From CAZYEI01 sp964646425 (lineage in GTDB: Bacteria > Bacillota_I > Bacilli_A > RFN20 > JAISJY01), in the NCBI GenBank assembly GCA_964646425.1, contig CAZYEI010000009.1:1-43595 (forward strand): a stretch of 43,595 nucleotides of DNA. The letters run 5' to 3'. Within the stretch, counting starts at the first letter, position 1. Each line of letters begins with the position of its first letter. Position numbers and translations under genes: made by a program. Shown one piece after another: positions 34,317 through 43,595 of the stretch. A model generated the notes under the pieces. That model searched no databases, had not been told where the DNA came from, and was given only the letters and a program-made list of their open reading frames with translations.

Positions 34317-35441
34317 ATGGTTACAGAACAAAATTTAAAAAACTTTAGTGAAAAATGTGCTAATATCTTTAAACAAATAGAAAAAGATATGATTGGACAA
34401 AAAGAAGTTGTTTATGGTGCAGTTATTGCGATGATTGCAGGAGGTAATGTGTTACTAGAAGGTGTGCCTGGAGTAGGAAAGACTCGTTTAGTAAGATCGT
34501 TAGGCCGAGTATTTGATTTACCTTTTTCAAGAATTCAATTTACGCCTGATTTAATGCCAGCCGATGTTACTGGTACAAATATTATTGTTAAAGATGAAAA
34601 AGGAAATTCAAAATTCCAATTCCAACCAGGACCGGTATTCAGCAATATAATTTTAGCAGATGAAATTAACCGTGCTACTCCTAAAACTCAAAGTGCATTG
34701 TTGGAAGCGATGCAAGAACATACAGTGACAGTTATGGGCGTTTCAAGAAAATTAGAAGAGCCTTTCTTTGTTCTTGCAACTCAAAACCCAATTGAACAAG
34801 ATGGTACTTATCCATTACCGGAAGCTCAAATGGACCGTTTTATGTTTAAATTAATTGTAACTTATCCTAATATGGAAGAATTAAGAAAAATTGTTACAAT
34901 GACTCAAGCAACAATGGCAGAAACAGCAGATGCAGCATGTAATGCTAAGGAATTATTGGAAATGAGAGAAGTTGCAAAGGAAATTCCTGTTGCAAATGAA
35001 GTTATGGATTATGCAATGAAATTAGTTATTGCTACTCAACCTGAAAGTGAATGTCCAGCTAAAGTTTCTAAAAAATATTTACGCTATGGTGCTTCACCTC
35101 GTGCTGCTCAAGCGTTAATTACAGCTGCAAAAGTTCGTGCATTAATGAATGGTAGATATAATGTTTCATATGAAGACTTGAATGTACTAGCTTGTCCTGT
35201 ATTACGACATCGTATAAAACCTAACTTTGAAGCGATAACTGAGCATGTAACTACTGATGATATTATTAATGGAATTATCAAAGAATTAAATAATAAAGCA
35301 GGATCTATAAACAATATAAATGATGAAAATAAATTAAATGAACATGATATGACTTCTACAATTGAAAACAAAAATGATGAGAGTGCCCCAAAGGAAGAAA
35401 AGCCTGCTAAAAAAGAAAAAAAAGGAATCTTTGGACGCTAA
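34317..35441 (+). CDS. MoxR-family AAA+ ATPase
   Basis: A 374-residue cytoplasmic ATPase, thought to act as a chaperone for complexes containing von Willebrand A proteins. Walker A GVPGVGKT is at 49-56, Walker B IILADEINRA with Asp115/Glu116, then TPKTQSALLEAMQE, the sensor-1 region ATQNPIEQDGTYPLPEAQMDRF and the lid sequence YGASPRAAQALI. The last 45 residues form a Lys/Glu-rich disordered tail that is not part of the family core. AAAGGA lies 13 bases before the ATG, a long spacing. The DUF58 gene follows after 8 bases, the standard MoxR partner. Confidence 0.95.
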   Translation: MVTEQNLKNFSEKCANIFKQIEKDMIGQKEVVYGAVIAMIAGGNVLLEGVPGVGKTRLVRSLGRVFDLPFSRIQFTPDLMPADVTGTNIIVKDEKGNSKFQFQPGPVFSNIILADEINRATPKTQSALLEAMQEHTVTVMGVSRKLEEPFFVLATQNPIEQDGTYPLPEAQMDRFMFKLIVTYPNMEELRKIVTMTQATMAETADAACNAKELLEMREVAKEIPVANEVMDYAMKLVIATQPESECPAKVSKKYLRYGASPRAAQALITAAKVRALMNGRYNVSYEDLNVLACPVLRHRIKPNFEAITEHVTTDDIINGIIKELNNKAGSINNINDENKLNEHDMTSTIENKNDESAPKEEKPAKKEKKGIFGR

Positions 35442-35449
35442 TTTAATTT

Positions 35450-36349
35450 ATGAAACACAGAGTAATTAGTGATAAATTCATAGAGCAATTAGATTCACTT
35501 GTATTGAATATGAAAGCTCCTATGAAGGGCTATTTTGGAGGTGTTCATCGTACTAATTCATATGGAAGCACTGTTGAATTTGCAGACTTTAGAGAATATG
35601 TTTTAGGAGATGACATTAGGAGAATTGACTGGAATTTGTATAGCCGTTTTGAAAAACATTTTATTAAATTGTTTGTTGATGAAAGACAAATGCATATTCA
35701 AATTTTTGTTGATTGTTCTTCTTCAATGGGATTTGAATCATCAAAAAAATCGGACACAGCATTAAAAATTGCTGCAGCTTTGGGATATATTTCAATTCAT
35801 AACATGGATAAATTATCGTTTAAACTAATGCATGGTGACAAGGCTGATGATGAAAACGGTGTGATTAATGGTAAAGATGCTTATTATCGTTCCCTTGATG
35901 TTCTTGAAAATAGTAAATTTATAGGAGAAGTAGATATTGAAAAAGCTATAAAAGGATGTTTGAATCCAGGATATAATGATGGTTTAACAATAATCATTTC
36001 GGATTTTTTAACAGATAGCAATTGGAAGGCTGCAATTGATTTCTTATTATATCGTCATCGTGAAGTAATGTTGGTTCAAGTACTATCTCCAGAAGAAGTA
36101 GCTCCTAGTTATAATGGAAGAATGGTTCTTTTAGATTCTGAAGCAGTTGATAAAACTGATGAAAAGAATTTAAAGTTAAGAATATCACGAAGTGAATTTG
36201 AAGCATATAAAGAAGCTTTAAGTGATTATTTAAAAGAAGTGAAAGATTTTTGTGCATCAAGAGGTGTAAGCTATATGCTGGCTAACACAGAAAAAGATGT
36301 TGAAAAACTTTTATTAGAAAGATTATTTGAAATGGGGGTAATTAAATAA
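35450..36349 (+). CDS. DUF58 protein
   Basis: A 299-residue soluble protein of the DUF58 family, the usual partner of MoxR ATPases. The family core EFADFREYVLGDDIRRIDWN is at about 43-62. The fold is VWA-like, and FVDCSSSMGF (Asp88, Ser90, Ser92) keeps a complete DxSxS metal-binding motif, which many DUF58 proteins have lost. The gene ends in an overlapping TAATG with the next gene, so the two are translationally coupled. Confidence 0.93.
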   Translation: MKHRVISDKFIEQLDSLVLNMKAPMKGYFGGVHRTNSYGSTVEFADFREYVLGDDIRRIDWNLYSRFEKHFIKLFVDERQMHIQIFVDCSSSMGFESSKKSDTALKIAAALGYISIHNMDKLSFKLMHGDKADDENGVINGKDAYYRSLDVLENSKFIGEVDIEKAIKGCLNPGYNDGLTIIISDFLTDSNWKAAIDFLLYRHREVMLVQVLSPEEVAPSYNGRMVLLDSEAVDKTDEKNLKLRISRSEFEAYKEALSDYLKEVKDFCASRGVSYMLANTEKDVEKLLLERLFEMGVIK

Positions 36350-38223
36350 TGGACTTACTTACTCCTTTAGGATTACTAGGGCTTATTGGTATTCCTATTT
36401 TGATAGTTATTTATATTATTAAGCCAAAATATCATGAAAAGAAAATTTCAAGTACTTTTATTTGGAAATTAAGTTTAAAATATCGTAAAAGAAAAATACC
36501 ATTACAATGGTTGCAAAGATCATTATTATTCTTTATTCAAATATTGATTATAGGATTGACTGCACTTATGCTTGCAAGACCATTAATGCAAGTATCAGCA
36601 AAAGATGGTGAAAAAGTTGTAATTTTAGATGTTTCTGCAAGTATGACCTCAACTACAAATGGTGTTTCTCGTTTAGATAGGGCATTAGATGAATTAGTTA
36701 AGCTAGCTGATAGTGCTAACAATGAAAATAAATTAACAATTATCTTAGCAGATTCAACGCCCGAATATTTAACAAGAAGAGAAACTTCCTCTAGTTATAT
36801 AAAATTTTTATTATCTACAGTTAATCCAACATATGAGGAATGTGATTTTGATGCTGCATTAAAATTAGCTAATACTGTTATTGATGAAAATCCAGCATCC
36901 GAAATTTTTTACTATACTGATTGCTATTATGAAAAAACTGGTTATGTGAAAGTAGTTAATTTTGCAAATGAAGAATGGAATGTTGGCATTTTAGATTTTA
37001 CTCCTAAATTTGAAAATGGATATTATAATTTCATCGCTAAAGTAGGAAATTATGGAAAAGCAACTACTTTAAAATTAATCCTTGAATTAGATGATGCTAC
37101 TGTCATAAATGAAAAGATTGTAAAATTTGCAAAAGATGAAGTAAAGGAAGTTGTTTGGGATTCATTAAATGTTTTAACATATAAAAATGCAAAGTTATCA
37201 ATAAAATCTTTAGATACTACTGGAAAATACGTTGAACTAAATGATGCTTTAGCAATTGATAATGACTATTATGTTCAAAATTTAGATGAAACAAAATTTA
37301 ATGTTCAACTTGTGGGACAAGGAAATACATTTATGGGTTCGTCATTACGTGCACTAGGAAATGTTAATTTAACTACTCCTACAACAATTGGCGAAATTAA
37401 ATTAACAAATCAAGATTTGTATATTTTTGATGGATATCTTCCAAATACATTACCAGAAGATGGTACTATTTGGATTATTAATCCACTTACAAAAATTCCT
37501 GGCTTAGATTTGCAAATAAACGGTTCTGTAACTGGTGATTTTAGATTTGAATCCACTAGCAATAATAGTGAAGCAAATAATGTTATTATGAATCATGTTA
37601 CACCATCTTTAATTGAAGTAACTAAGTACACTCAACTAGCAAATTATCAAAGTTTTGATGTTTTAATGAATTGTAATGGTGATCCTGTTTTACTTTCTGG
37701 TAAATATGGAAATGCTAAAGTCGTGATTCTTGCGATTGATTTACATTATTCTAATTTACCTATATCTTTAAATATGGCTATTTTAATTAATAACATGTTT
37801 GATTATTGTGTTCATTCGACATTGGAAAAAAGTGTTTATTCTGTTGGAGATGAAGTCACTTTATATGCTAAACCTACAACTACTCAATTAAGAGTAAATA
37901 ATAAATTAGAAATGGCAGCAGCAGATTATAATGATAGAGTTAATTTTATTGTTAAAGAACCTGGGTTATATAATGTTGAACAAACAATTGATAAAGAAAC
38001 AATTAAGGATAAATTTTTTGTAAGAGTATCAGAAAATGAAAGTAATTATAATTATACAAGAGATATCTTAGCGGTAGATCAATATGTAAATGTTGAAACG
38101 GGAGTTGTCGGAAAACCTGGTGGAAATTCATTCGATTTAGAAGAAGCAACAAAATATTTCGCAGGTATTTTACTTGTATTAATTATTATAGAATGGGGGT
38201 TACAATATCGTGAACAGTATTAA
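36349..38223 (+). CDS. BatA-like membrane protein with von Willebrand A domain
   Basis: A 624-residue protein. Two N-terminal helices (about 5-24 and 58-77) flank the BatA-type linker KISSTFIWKLSLKYRKRKIPLQW. A VWA domain follows at about 88-230 with the metal site DVSASMT (Asp94, Ser96, Ser98). The middle is beta-rich and extracytoplasmic, and a membrane helix near the end (YFAGILLVLIIIEWGL) returns to the cytoplasm. It resembles the aerotolerance-operon BatA group and related Firmicutes proteins. It shares TAATG with the DUF58 gene and overlaps the next gene by 14 bases. Confidence 0.88.
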   Translation: MDLLTPLGLLGLIGIPILIVIYIIKPKYHEKKISSTFIWKLSLKYRKRKIPLQWLQRSLLFFIQILIIGLTALMLARPLMQVSAKDGEKVVILDVSASMTSTTNGVSRLDRALDELVKLADSANNENKLTIILADSTPEYLTRRETSSSYIKFLLSTVNPTYEECDFDAALKLANTVIDENPASEIFYYTDCYYEKTGYVKVVNFANEEWNVGILDFTPKFENGYYNFIAKVGNYGKATTLKLILELDDATVINEKIVKFAKDEVKEVVWDSLNVLTYKNAKLSIKSLDTTGKYVELNDALAIDNDYYVQNLDETKFNVQLVGQGNTFMGSSLRALGNVNLTTPTTIGEIKLTNQDLYIFDGYLPNTLPEDGTIWIINPLTKIPGLDLQINGSVTGDFRFESTSNNSEANNVIMNHVTPSLIEVTKYTQLANYQSFDVLMNCNGDPVLLSGKYGNAKVVILAIDLHYSNLPISLNMAILINNMFDYCVHSTLEKSVYSVGDEVTLYAKPTTTQLRVNNKLEMAAADYNDRVNFIVKEPGLYNVEQTIDKETIKDKFFVRVSENESNYNYTRDILAVDQYVNVETGVVGKPGGNSFDLEEATKYFAGILLVLIIIEWGLQYREQY

Positions 38224-40837
38224 TTTACAATTTGATAACCCGTGGATAATGTTAGCATTAATTCCTGCTATTATGTTAGCTTTATGGCCTTATTTAAAAA
38301 TAAAAAAACATCGTAGAAGAACTAGAAATAGAGTTGTTTCAATGGTTTTACATATTGTTATATTATTTTTGATTACTTCTGTTTTTGCTAATTTTAAAGT
38401 AAGAGTAGAGGATGTACTTTCAAAAAAAGATACAATTATTTTAATTGATGTTTCTGATAGTAGTATAAATTCAAAAGAAAAGATTGATAAATATGTAGAA
38501 ACAATTTTAGAAGATTATGATAATCCTAATAAAATAGGTATTGTAACATTTGGCAATGATGCTAATTATGTAGCTAAATTAAGCACTGATGCTGTTAGCG
38601 TTTATGGTACATATAAGAATTATGAGGTGGAAAATAAACGAGATGCTACAAATATTGCAGATGCCTTGCTGTATTCACAATCTATATTAGGAAAAAATGG
38701 TGGAAGAATTATTGTTTTGACTGATGGCTTGGAAACTGATGGTGATGCAATTATTACCGCAAGCAAGTTGGCTGCTGATGATGTTCAAATAGATGCTGTA
38801 TTTTTTGGTAATGAGCCACTTGAAAAAGAAATTCAAATTACTAATTTAGAAGTTGAAGAACCAGTCTCACTTGATGTTGAAACAAATATTAATGTTTATT
38901 TACAAAGTGTCTCAACAGGTATTGCAACACTTAATTTATATGATAATGATGAATTAATTGGAACACAAGAATTGTTTGTTCATGCTAATGAAACTATTGT
39001 TACATTTAAACATCAATTTATTGAAGAAGGAGATCATGTGTTGTATGTTACTCTAACTCCAAGTGATGGAGATGATACATATGAACAAAATAATAAATAT
39101 TACACTCTTGTGAATATTTCATTGGATACAAAGATATTAATAGTAGATGGAACAGGCTATGAATCTGAAAACATGTATAATCTTTTAAATAAAGAATATG
39201 ATGTTACAACTGTTCGTGCTGCCCAAGTTAGTAACGAACTTCAAGTATTGAAACAATATAATGAAATTATTTTAATGAATGTATCTACTGAAACCTTGCC
39301 ATATAATTTTGATTCAGTATTAGAACAATATATTTCTTTAGGTGGTAATGTATTTACTACCGGTGGAGAAAATACATATTATTATGGTAAAATGGCTGAT
39401 ACAAAATTTGATGATTTTTTGCCAATCAGTGTTATTAAAGAAAATGAAAGTCCAATAGCAGTTATGATTATAGTTGACGTTTCAAGTAGTATGAAAGGAC
39501 AATTAAATGGAAGCTATTCTTCAAGAATGGAAATTGCTAAACAGTCTGCAATTCAAAGTGTTATGGCTCTTAGAGACTGTGATTATGTAGGAGTTATTGC
39601 TTTTGATGATTCAGCTGAATTAGTTGTTCCTATCACTCCTGCTACTCAAAGAGAATCAATTATAGCTGATATTAATAGTATTGATTCAGGTATTGGTACT
39701 AAATATGTTCCTGCGTTACAAATTGCTAATAGTGAATTAATTGCTTTTAATGATACCGATATTAAACATATTATTTTTGCATCTGATGGTGAACCACAAG
39801 ATTCCGGTTATAAACAATATGTTGCTGCTATGTATGAAAAAGGAATTACAACAACTACTATTGGAATTGGCTCGAATTTAAATTCAGCTGAATTAGGTGA
39901 TATGGCTGAAATTGGTGGTGGTAATTATCATAGTGTAACAAGTGCTTATGATTTAGCAAGGATTATGGTTAATGAAATTGAAAACTTGCAATCTGATTAT
40001 CTAAATGATAAAGAATCTGTTACTCCTCGAATTAGACAACATACGGCTGTAGTTAGAGGAATATCTTCATTACCTGCTGTTAGTGGATATATCGGTGCTA
40101 CCGCTAAAGATGATGCTACTGTTGTTTTACAAGTTAATGGTGATCCATTATATGCCGAATGGGAATATGGAAATGGTAAAGTTGCTTCCTTTATGAGTGA
40201 CTTAAAAGGAAAATGGACTAAAAATTATTTTATGGAAGAAAGAGGAACAACATTTATCAAAAATGTTGTAAAATACTTACTTGCTGGTTCTGAAATTAAG
40301 TCTGAATTTGATGTAACATTTGAAAGAGAAAATTTTGTAAATGTAATTAAAGTAAAAACGCCATCTAATGGTGGAAAAAATACTATTGAAGCAGTTATCA
40401 CATATCCAAATGGAGAAATTAAAGCAGTTAATTTAAAATTAACTGCAAATGATGAATATGCTATTCAAATACCTGATTATGTACAAGAAGGACTATATAG
40501 AGTAAATTTGATAAAAACCTCAGGTACTTTGGAAACTAAAGATTCATTTTTTACAACTTTTTCTTATTCAATGGAATATAATGCTTTTAATGATTATAAT
40601 GATTCATTTGAGTTTATTGAAGATTTAGTTAAGAGTGGTAAGGGTGATTTATATACATTAGAAGATGATGTTTTTGCTCATGATATTATTTATGATGATT
40701 TAACATATAATCCTCAATTGGGATTAATTATTTTAGCGCTAATTTTATTTTTATTAGATATTGCAGTTAGAAAGTTTAATTTTAAATGGCCTCACGAAAT
40801 ATTAAATAAAAAGAATAAAGTGGAAAATATTGCTTAA
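38210..40837 (+). CDS. Large membrane protein with two VWA domains
   Basis: An 875-residue protein starting with GTG, supported by GGGGGT at 38197-38202. Two N-terminal helices (about 10-28 and 43-60) precede a VWA domain with DVSDSS (Asp80). A glutamine-amidotransferase-like segment follows at about 305-400 (KILIVDGTGYESENMYNLL, GGNVFTTGGENTYYYG), then a second VWA domain with DVSSSMKG (Asp423), and a C-terminal helix (LGLIILALILFLLDIAVRKF). This VWA/GATase-like layout occurs beside MoxR-DUF58 in several phyla. Overlap with the preceding gene makes co-translation certain enough to infer a complex. Confidence 0.88.
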   Translation: MNSINLQFDNPWIMLALIPAIMLALWPYLKIKKHRRRTRNRVVSMVLHIVILFLITSVFANFKVRVEDVLSKKDTIILIDVSDSSINSKEKIDKYVETILEDYDNPNKIGIVTFGNDANYVAKLSTDAVSVYGTYKNYEVENKRDATNIADALLYSQSILGKNGGRIIVLTDGLETDGDAIITASKLAADDVQIDAVFFGNEPLEKEIQITNLEVEEPVSLDVETNINVYLQSVSTGIATLNLYDNDELIGTQELFVHANETIVTFKHQFIEEGDHVLYVTLTPSDGDDTYEQNNKYYTLVNISLDTKILIVDGTGYESENMYNLLNKEYDVTTVRAAQVSNELQVLKQYNEIILMNVSTETLPYNFDSVLEQYISLGGNVFTTGGENTYYYGKMADTKFDDFLPISVIKENESPIAVMIIVDVSSSMKGQLNGSYSSRMEIAKQSAIQSVMALRDCDYVGVIAFDDSAELVVPITPATQRESIIADINSIDSGIGTKYVPALQIANSELIAFNDTDIKHIIFASDGEPQDSGYKQYVAAMYEKGITTTTIGIGSNLNSAELGDMAEIGGGNYHSVTSAYDLARIMVNEIENLQSDYLNDKESVTPRIRQHTAVVRGISSLPAVSGYIGATAKDDATVVLQVNGDPLYAEWEYGNGKVASFMSDLKGKWTKNYFMEERGTTFIKNVVKYLLAGSEIKSEFDVTFERENFVNVIKVKTPSNGGKNTIEAVITYPNGEIKAVNLKLTANDEYAIQIPDYVQEGLYRVNLIKTSGTLETKDSFFTTFSYSMEYNAFNDYNDSFEFIEDLVKSGKGDLYTLEDDVFAHDIIYDDLTYNPQLGLIILALILFLLDIAVRKFNFKWPHEILNKKNKVENIA

Positions 40838-40852
40838 ATAAGGGGTGTTTGT

Positions 40853-42688
40853 ATGCTGAAAAATAAAAAGATTTTTTTAAATATTATATTGCTTGGATTA
40901 TTGCTTGCTGGTTGTAATAGTCTTGAAAATTCTTCAAAAAAAGGAGAGTCATCAACTGCATCTATTAGCAATACAAGTTCTAATTCAGTGTTGAGTTCAC
41001 TTTCACAAAGTAGCAGTTCATCTTCTACTGAAAAGGTTAAACCTACACGTCCACATACTCATGAATTTGGTGAGTGGGAGATTATTGTTAAAGCCGATTT
41101 ATTTAATTCGGGTGAAAAATATCATGAATGTTTGGGTTGTGAATTAAGTGAAACAATCAAATACTATGATTTAAGTGAAGTAAGATTCAATGATAAAATA
41201 TATCAATATGATGGTAGTGAAAGAACATTAACAATCGATGGATTATTGCCAAAGGGCATCACCGTTAAATATACAAATAATAAATTGACAGAAATTGGTA
41301 GTATTGTCAGTACTGCATATTTTATTGATGAAGAACAAAATGTTGTTGATGAAAGAAGTGCTGTTCTAACTATTATTGCTAAGCGAGGTTTGCCAGAAAT
41401 AAAAGTAACTACTGCCAATGGTGCACAAATCGATTCTAAAGAAAGTTATACAACTGCAAGTATTACTGTAACAAATTGCGAAGAAAAATATGAATTAAAT
41501 GAAGTTCTTGCAGGAATTAGATTAAGAGGTAATGGAACTTTAGGAGCAGAAAAAAAACCTTATCGTATAAAGTTTGATAAAAAACAAGGAATGCTTGGAC
41601 TTAATGATGAAGCTAAAACAAAAAGCTGGGTTTTATTAGCTGAATTTTATGATTATTCAATGATGAGAAATGCTTTTGCCTTTTCAATTGGTGATGCTAT
41701 TATGAATGGTAAAGGTTATTATTCCTCTGATTTTGCACATGTTAATGTTTACATTAATGGTGTTTATAATGGCGTTTACTTGTTGGCAGAACAACAGCAA
41801 GTTAATAAAAATAGAATTGATATTTATGAACCAGATGAAACTGAACTAGGAACTAATATTGGCTATTTATTAGAATTAGATCATTATGCTACTGGAGAGG
41901 GAGATTATTTTATGGTTGGAGAAGGATCATATGATGCCTTTGATATCAACGGAAATAAAGGAAGTATTCCTGCTAGATCATATTCTATAAAAAGCGATTA
42001 TTATTCTGCAGAGCAAAAAGTATTTATCAGTTCTTATATTAATAATGTATATAAGATTATGTATAATGCAGTAGTAAAAGGAAAATTTTATACATTAGAT
42101 GAAAATTATAATTTAGTAAATAGTAACTATACTACTATCTATGATACATTAAATGCTGTTATAGATGTTGATTCTTTAATTAGATCATATATACTAGAAG
42201 AATTTATGAAAGATATTGATGTGGGTTTTTCAAGTTATTATATGTTTGTTGATTTTTCTGAAACGAGCAAATTTACCAAATTAACATTTGGTGCTCCATG
42301 GGATTTTGACTGGTCTAGTGGAAATGTTACAGGTGCTAACCTATATCAAACAAGTGGTGATTATAATACAAATTTTATGGGTTATATGAATCCTTGGCTA
42401 TTTATGCTTACTTTGACAGATTTCTTTTATGAAAAAGTTCATAATTATTGGACAATTATGGATGAATGTAAAGTAATAAATAATATAATTGATGAAATCA
42501 ACTATATTACTGATGTTTTTGTAAGTGATTTTGATATTAATTTTCAAAAATGGAAAGTTTTAGGGACTAGCCAACATACATATCATTCGATTGATGCTCA
42601 TAATGTGAAAACTCATAGAGAGGCTGTTGATTGTTTGATAAGATGGGTTAAAGGAAGAAAAGCTTATTTAGATAGCAAATGGTTATAG
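40853..42688 (+). CDS. CotH kinase-family lipoprotein
   Basis: A 611-residue surface lipoprotein: signal peptide ending LLAGC (Cys21), a serine-rich linker to about residue 65, and a short HTHEFGEWEI...CLGC segment common in Firmicutes surface proteins. The CotH domain covers about 190-560: GIRLRGNGTLGAEKKPYRIKF, KSWVLLAEFYDYSMMRN, VYINGVYNGVYLLAEQQ and GAPWDFDWSSGN, which holds the conserved metal-binding aspartates. CotH proteins are atypical kinases first known from spore coats, where CotH phosphorylates coat proteins. The 15-base gap to the VWA gene and shared strand put it in the same operon, an unusual partner. Confidence 0.9.
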   Translation: MLKNKKIFLNIILLGLLLAGCNSLENSSKKGESSTASISNTSSNSVLSSLSQSSSSSSTEKVKPTRPHTHEFGEWEIIVKADLFNSGEKYHECLGCELSETIKYYDLSEVRFNDKIYQYDGSERTLTIDGLLPKGITVKYTNNKLTEIGSIVSTAYFIDEEQNVVDERSAVLTIIAKRGLPEIKVTTANGAQIDSKESYTTASITVTNCEEKYELNEVLAGIRLRGNGTLGAEKKPYRIKFDKKQGMLGLNDEAKTKSWVLLAEFYDYSMMRNAFAFSIGDAIMNGKGYYSSDFAHVNVYINGVYNGVYLLAEQQQVNKNRIDIYEPDETELGTNIGYLLELDHYATGEGDYFMVGEGSYDAFDINGNKGSIPARSYSIKSDYYSAEQKVFISSYINNVYKIMYNAVVKGKFYTLDENYNLVNSNYTTIYDTLNAVIDVDSLIRSYILEEFMKDIDVGFSSYYMFVDFSETSKFTKLTFGAPWDFDWSSGNVTGANLYQTSGDYNTNFMGYMNPWLFMLTLTDFFYEKVHNYWTIMDECKVINNIIDEINYITDVFVSDFDINFQKWKVLGTSQHTYHSIDAHNVKTHREAVDCLIRWVKGRKAYLDSKWL

Positions 42689-42721
42689 ATAAAACTTTAC
42701 TATAAAATAATATTTAATATT

Positions 42722-42764
42722 AAGGGGACTTGCGATTAAGTAAGTTCCTTTTACTTTTTATTTA
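42722..42764 (+). terminator. Terminator of the MoxR/VWA/CotH operon
   Basis: AAGGGGACTT pairs with AAGTTCCTTT, with two G-T pairs, around a 10-base loop and is followed by TACTTTTTATTT. It lies about 35 bases after the CotH stop. Confidence 0.65.
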
Positions 42765-42817
42765 TAACTAAGTGATAAAATTTTAAACAAAAAAAATGAC
42801 TAATTCATTTAAAATAA

Positions 42818-42846
42818 TTGTATTTTATAAATCATTATAGTAAAAT
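42818..42846 (+). promoter_or_regulatory. Candidate promoter of the TetR-type gene
   Basis: TTGTAT (42818-42823) and TAAAAT (42841-42846) are separated by 17 bases, about 50 bases before the gene start. Confidence 0.5.
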
Positions 42847-42897
42847 AACTTTAGTTATGAACTCAAGTTCGAATTTTGCTTGGTGGTGAAAATCTTA

Positions 42898-43563
42898 ATG
42901 AATATAGATAAAAACTCAACGAAATCAAAAATTTTACATAGTACTGCAAAACTTTTTATTGAAAGTGGATATTCAAACACCAGAATAAAAGATATTTCAA
43001 AAGATGCAAATGTACAGTATAATGAAATATTTAGAATTTTCGTTGACAAAGATACTTTATTAAGTCAATTAGTTGATTTAGTATTAATGCATCAAGCTGA
43101 ATGTGTTGAAGAATTTTTAAAAAGTAAAACTACCGATAAACTTATTATTTATGCATTTGATAGAATTCTTCAATTATATATTGCTGAATCGGTTGATCAT
43201 ATTAGAGAAATGTATGAAGTTAGCTATTCTTTGCCTAATTCATCACATAAAATTTATAATTTGTTAAGCAATAAAGTTGAGGAAGTATTTCAAGAATATT
43301 TACCAAGTTATGAAAAGAAAGATTTTTATGAATTGGAAATTGCAAGTGCCGGTATAATGCGAGGATATATTATCAATCCATGCACAATGTATTTTACAAT
43401 GGATAGGAAAGTAAGAAAATTTATTGAAACAACATTTAAGATTTATAACGTTCCAAATTATAAAATTGAAGAAACGTTAAATTTTATTAATCAATATGAT
43501 ATGAATTTCTTGGCCAAAAAAGTAATAGATTCTTTATTAGAATATATTGTTAGTAGAACTTAA
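42898..43563 (+). CDS. TetR/AcrR-type transcriptional regulator
   Basis: A 221-residue protein with an N-terminal TetR helix-turn-helix: SKILHSTAKLFIESGYSNTR, then IKDISKDANVQYNEIFRIF and DKDTLLSQLVD. The ligand-binding C-terminal part is not recognised and the target is unknown. The usual Y/F of the TetR recognition region (GVSKGTLYHYF-like) is replaced by VQYNEIFRIF, a divergent but acceptable version. I start at ATG 42898 with GGTGGTGA (42882-42889) as ribosome binding site; two GTG codons lie inside that site. The gene it controls may lie beyond the window. Confidence 0.85.
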   Translation: MNIDKNSTKSKILHSTAKLFIESGYSNTRIKDISKDANVQYNEIFRIFVDKDTLLSQLVDLVLMHQAECVEEFLKSKTTDKLIIYAFDRILQLYIAESVDHIREMYEVSYSLPNSSHKIYNLLSNKVEEVFQEYLPSYEKKDFYELEIASAGIMRGYIINPCTMYFTMDRKVRKFIETTFKIYNVPNYKIEETLNFINQYDMNFLAKKVIDSLLEYIVSRT

Positions 43564-43595
43564 ATTTATTGTAAAAATATAGAATATTAATTATA

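Noticed and set aside
36349..40837. The two VWA proteins considered as magnesium chelatase or a surface adhesin system.
   Set aside because: No BchD/BchH-like or sortase motif is present, and the adjacent MoxR and DUF58 genes with BatA-type helices fit the Bat-like group better.
1..43595. Mycoplasma-type code (TGA as tryptophan), CRISPR arrays, tRNA/rRNA genes, insertion sequences.
   Set aside because: Conserved tryptophans are TGG and proteins end at expected lengths at standard stops. I saw no regularly spaced repeats, no tRNA- or rRNA-like sequence and no transposase or terminal inverted repeats.

Overview
The window is AT-rich DNA (by eye about 30% G+C) from a bacterium of the Bacilli side of the Firmicutes, probably an uncultured lineage near the Mollicutes/Erysipelotrichia. 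Reasons: a Gram-positive PolC replicase, AGGAGG-type ribosome binding sites, lipoprotein signal peptides, a LicA-like kinase, a CotH protein, and gene orders typical of Bacilli. Tryptophan is read from TGG and the proteins end at normal TGA/TAA/TAG positions, so this is the standard bacterial code and not the mycoplasma code. The lineage call is an inference.

Layout. (1) 1-5510: lower glycolysis, gap (3' end only)-pgk-tpiA-gpmI-eno, with hairpins or terminators between several genes. (2) 5555-15672: an SDR oxidoreductase, polC, a 58-residue membrane peptide, a membrane-anchored MutS-like ATPase, and a cation P-type ATPase whose leader looks like a yybP-ykoY manganese riboswitch followed by a strong terminator. 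(3) 15673-23153: rpsB-tsf, a terminator, then pyrH-frr-uppS-cdsA-dxr-rseP, covering translation, UMP synthesis, undecaprenyl and phospholipid precursors, isoprenoids and intramembrane proteolysis. (4) 23215-25133: asd and a LicA-like kinase. (5) 25185-28987: an accessory stretch with two extracytoplasmic thioredoxin-like proteins, an unrecognised membrane protein, a DUF3892 protein, a DUF308/HdeD-like protein and a membrane protein with a possible PH-like tail. (6) 28990-32397: an M3-family oligoendopeptidase split by a one-base frameshift at an A-run, then gltX on the minus strand. (7) 32607-42688: a six-gene operon: low-complexity membrane protein, MoxR AAA+ ATPase, DUF58 protein, two membrane-anchored von Willebrand A proteins and a CotH-type lipoprotein. 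(8) 42898-43563: a TetR-type regulator.

Most of the window is housekeeping. The parts that best repay a second look are the MoxR/DUF58/VWA operon with its CotH lipoprotein, the peptidase frameshift at a sequence that fits a -1 slippery heptamer, the probable Mn2+ riboswitch that re-assigns the P-type ATPase from Ca2+ to Mn2+ export, the thioredoxin-like pair, and several RNA hairpins placed where they could tune expression.
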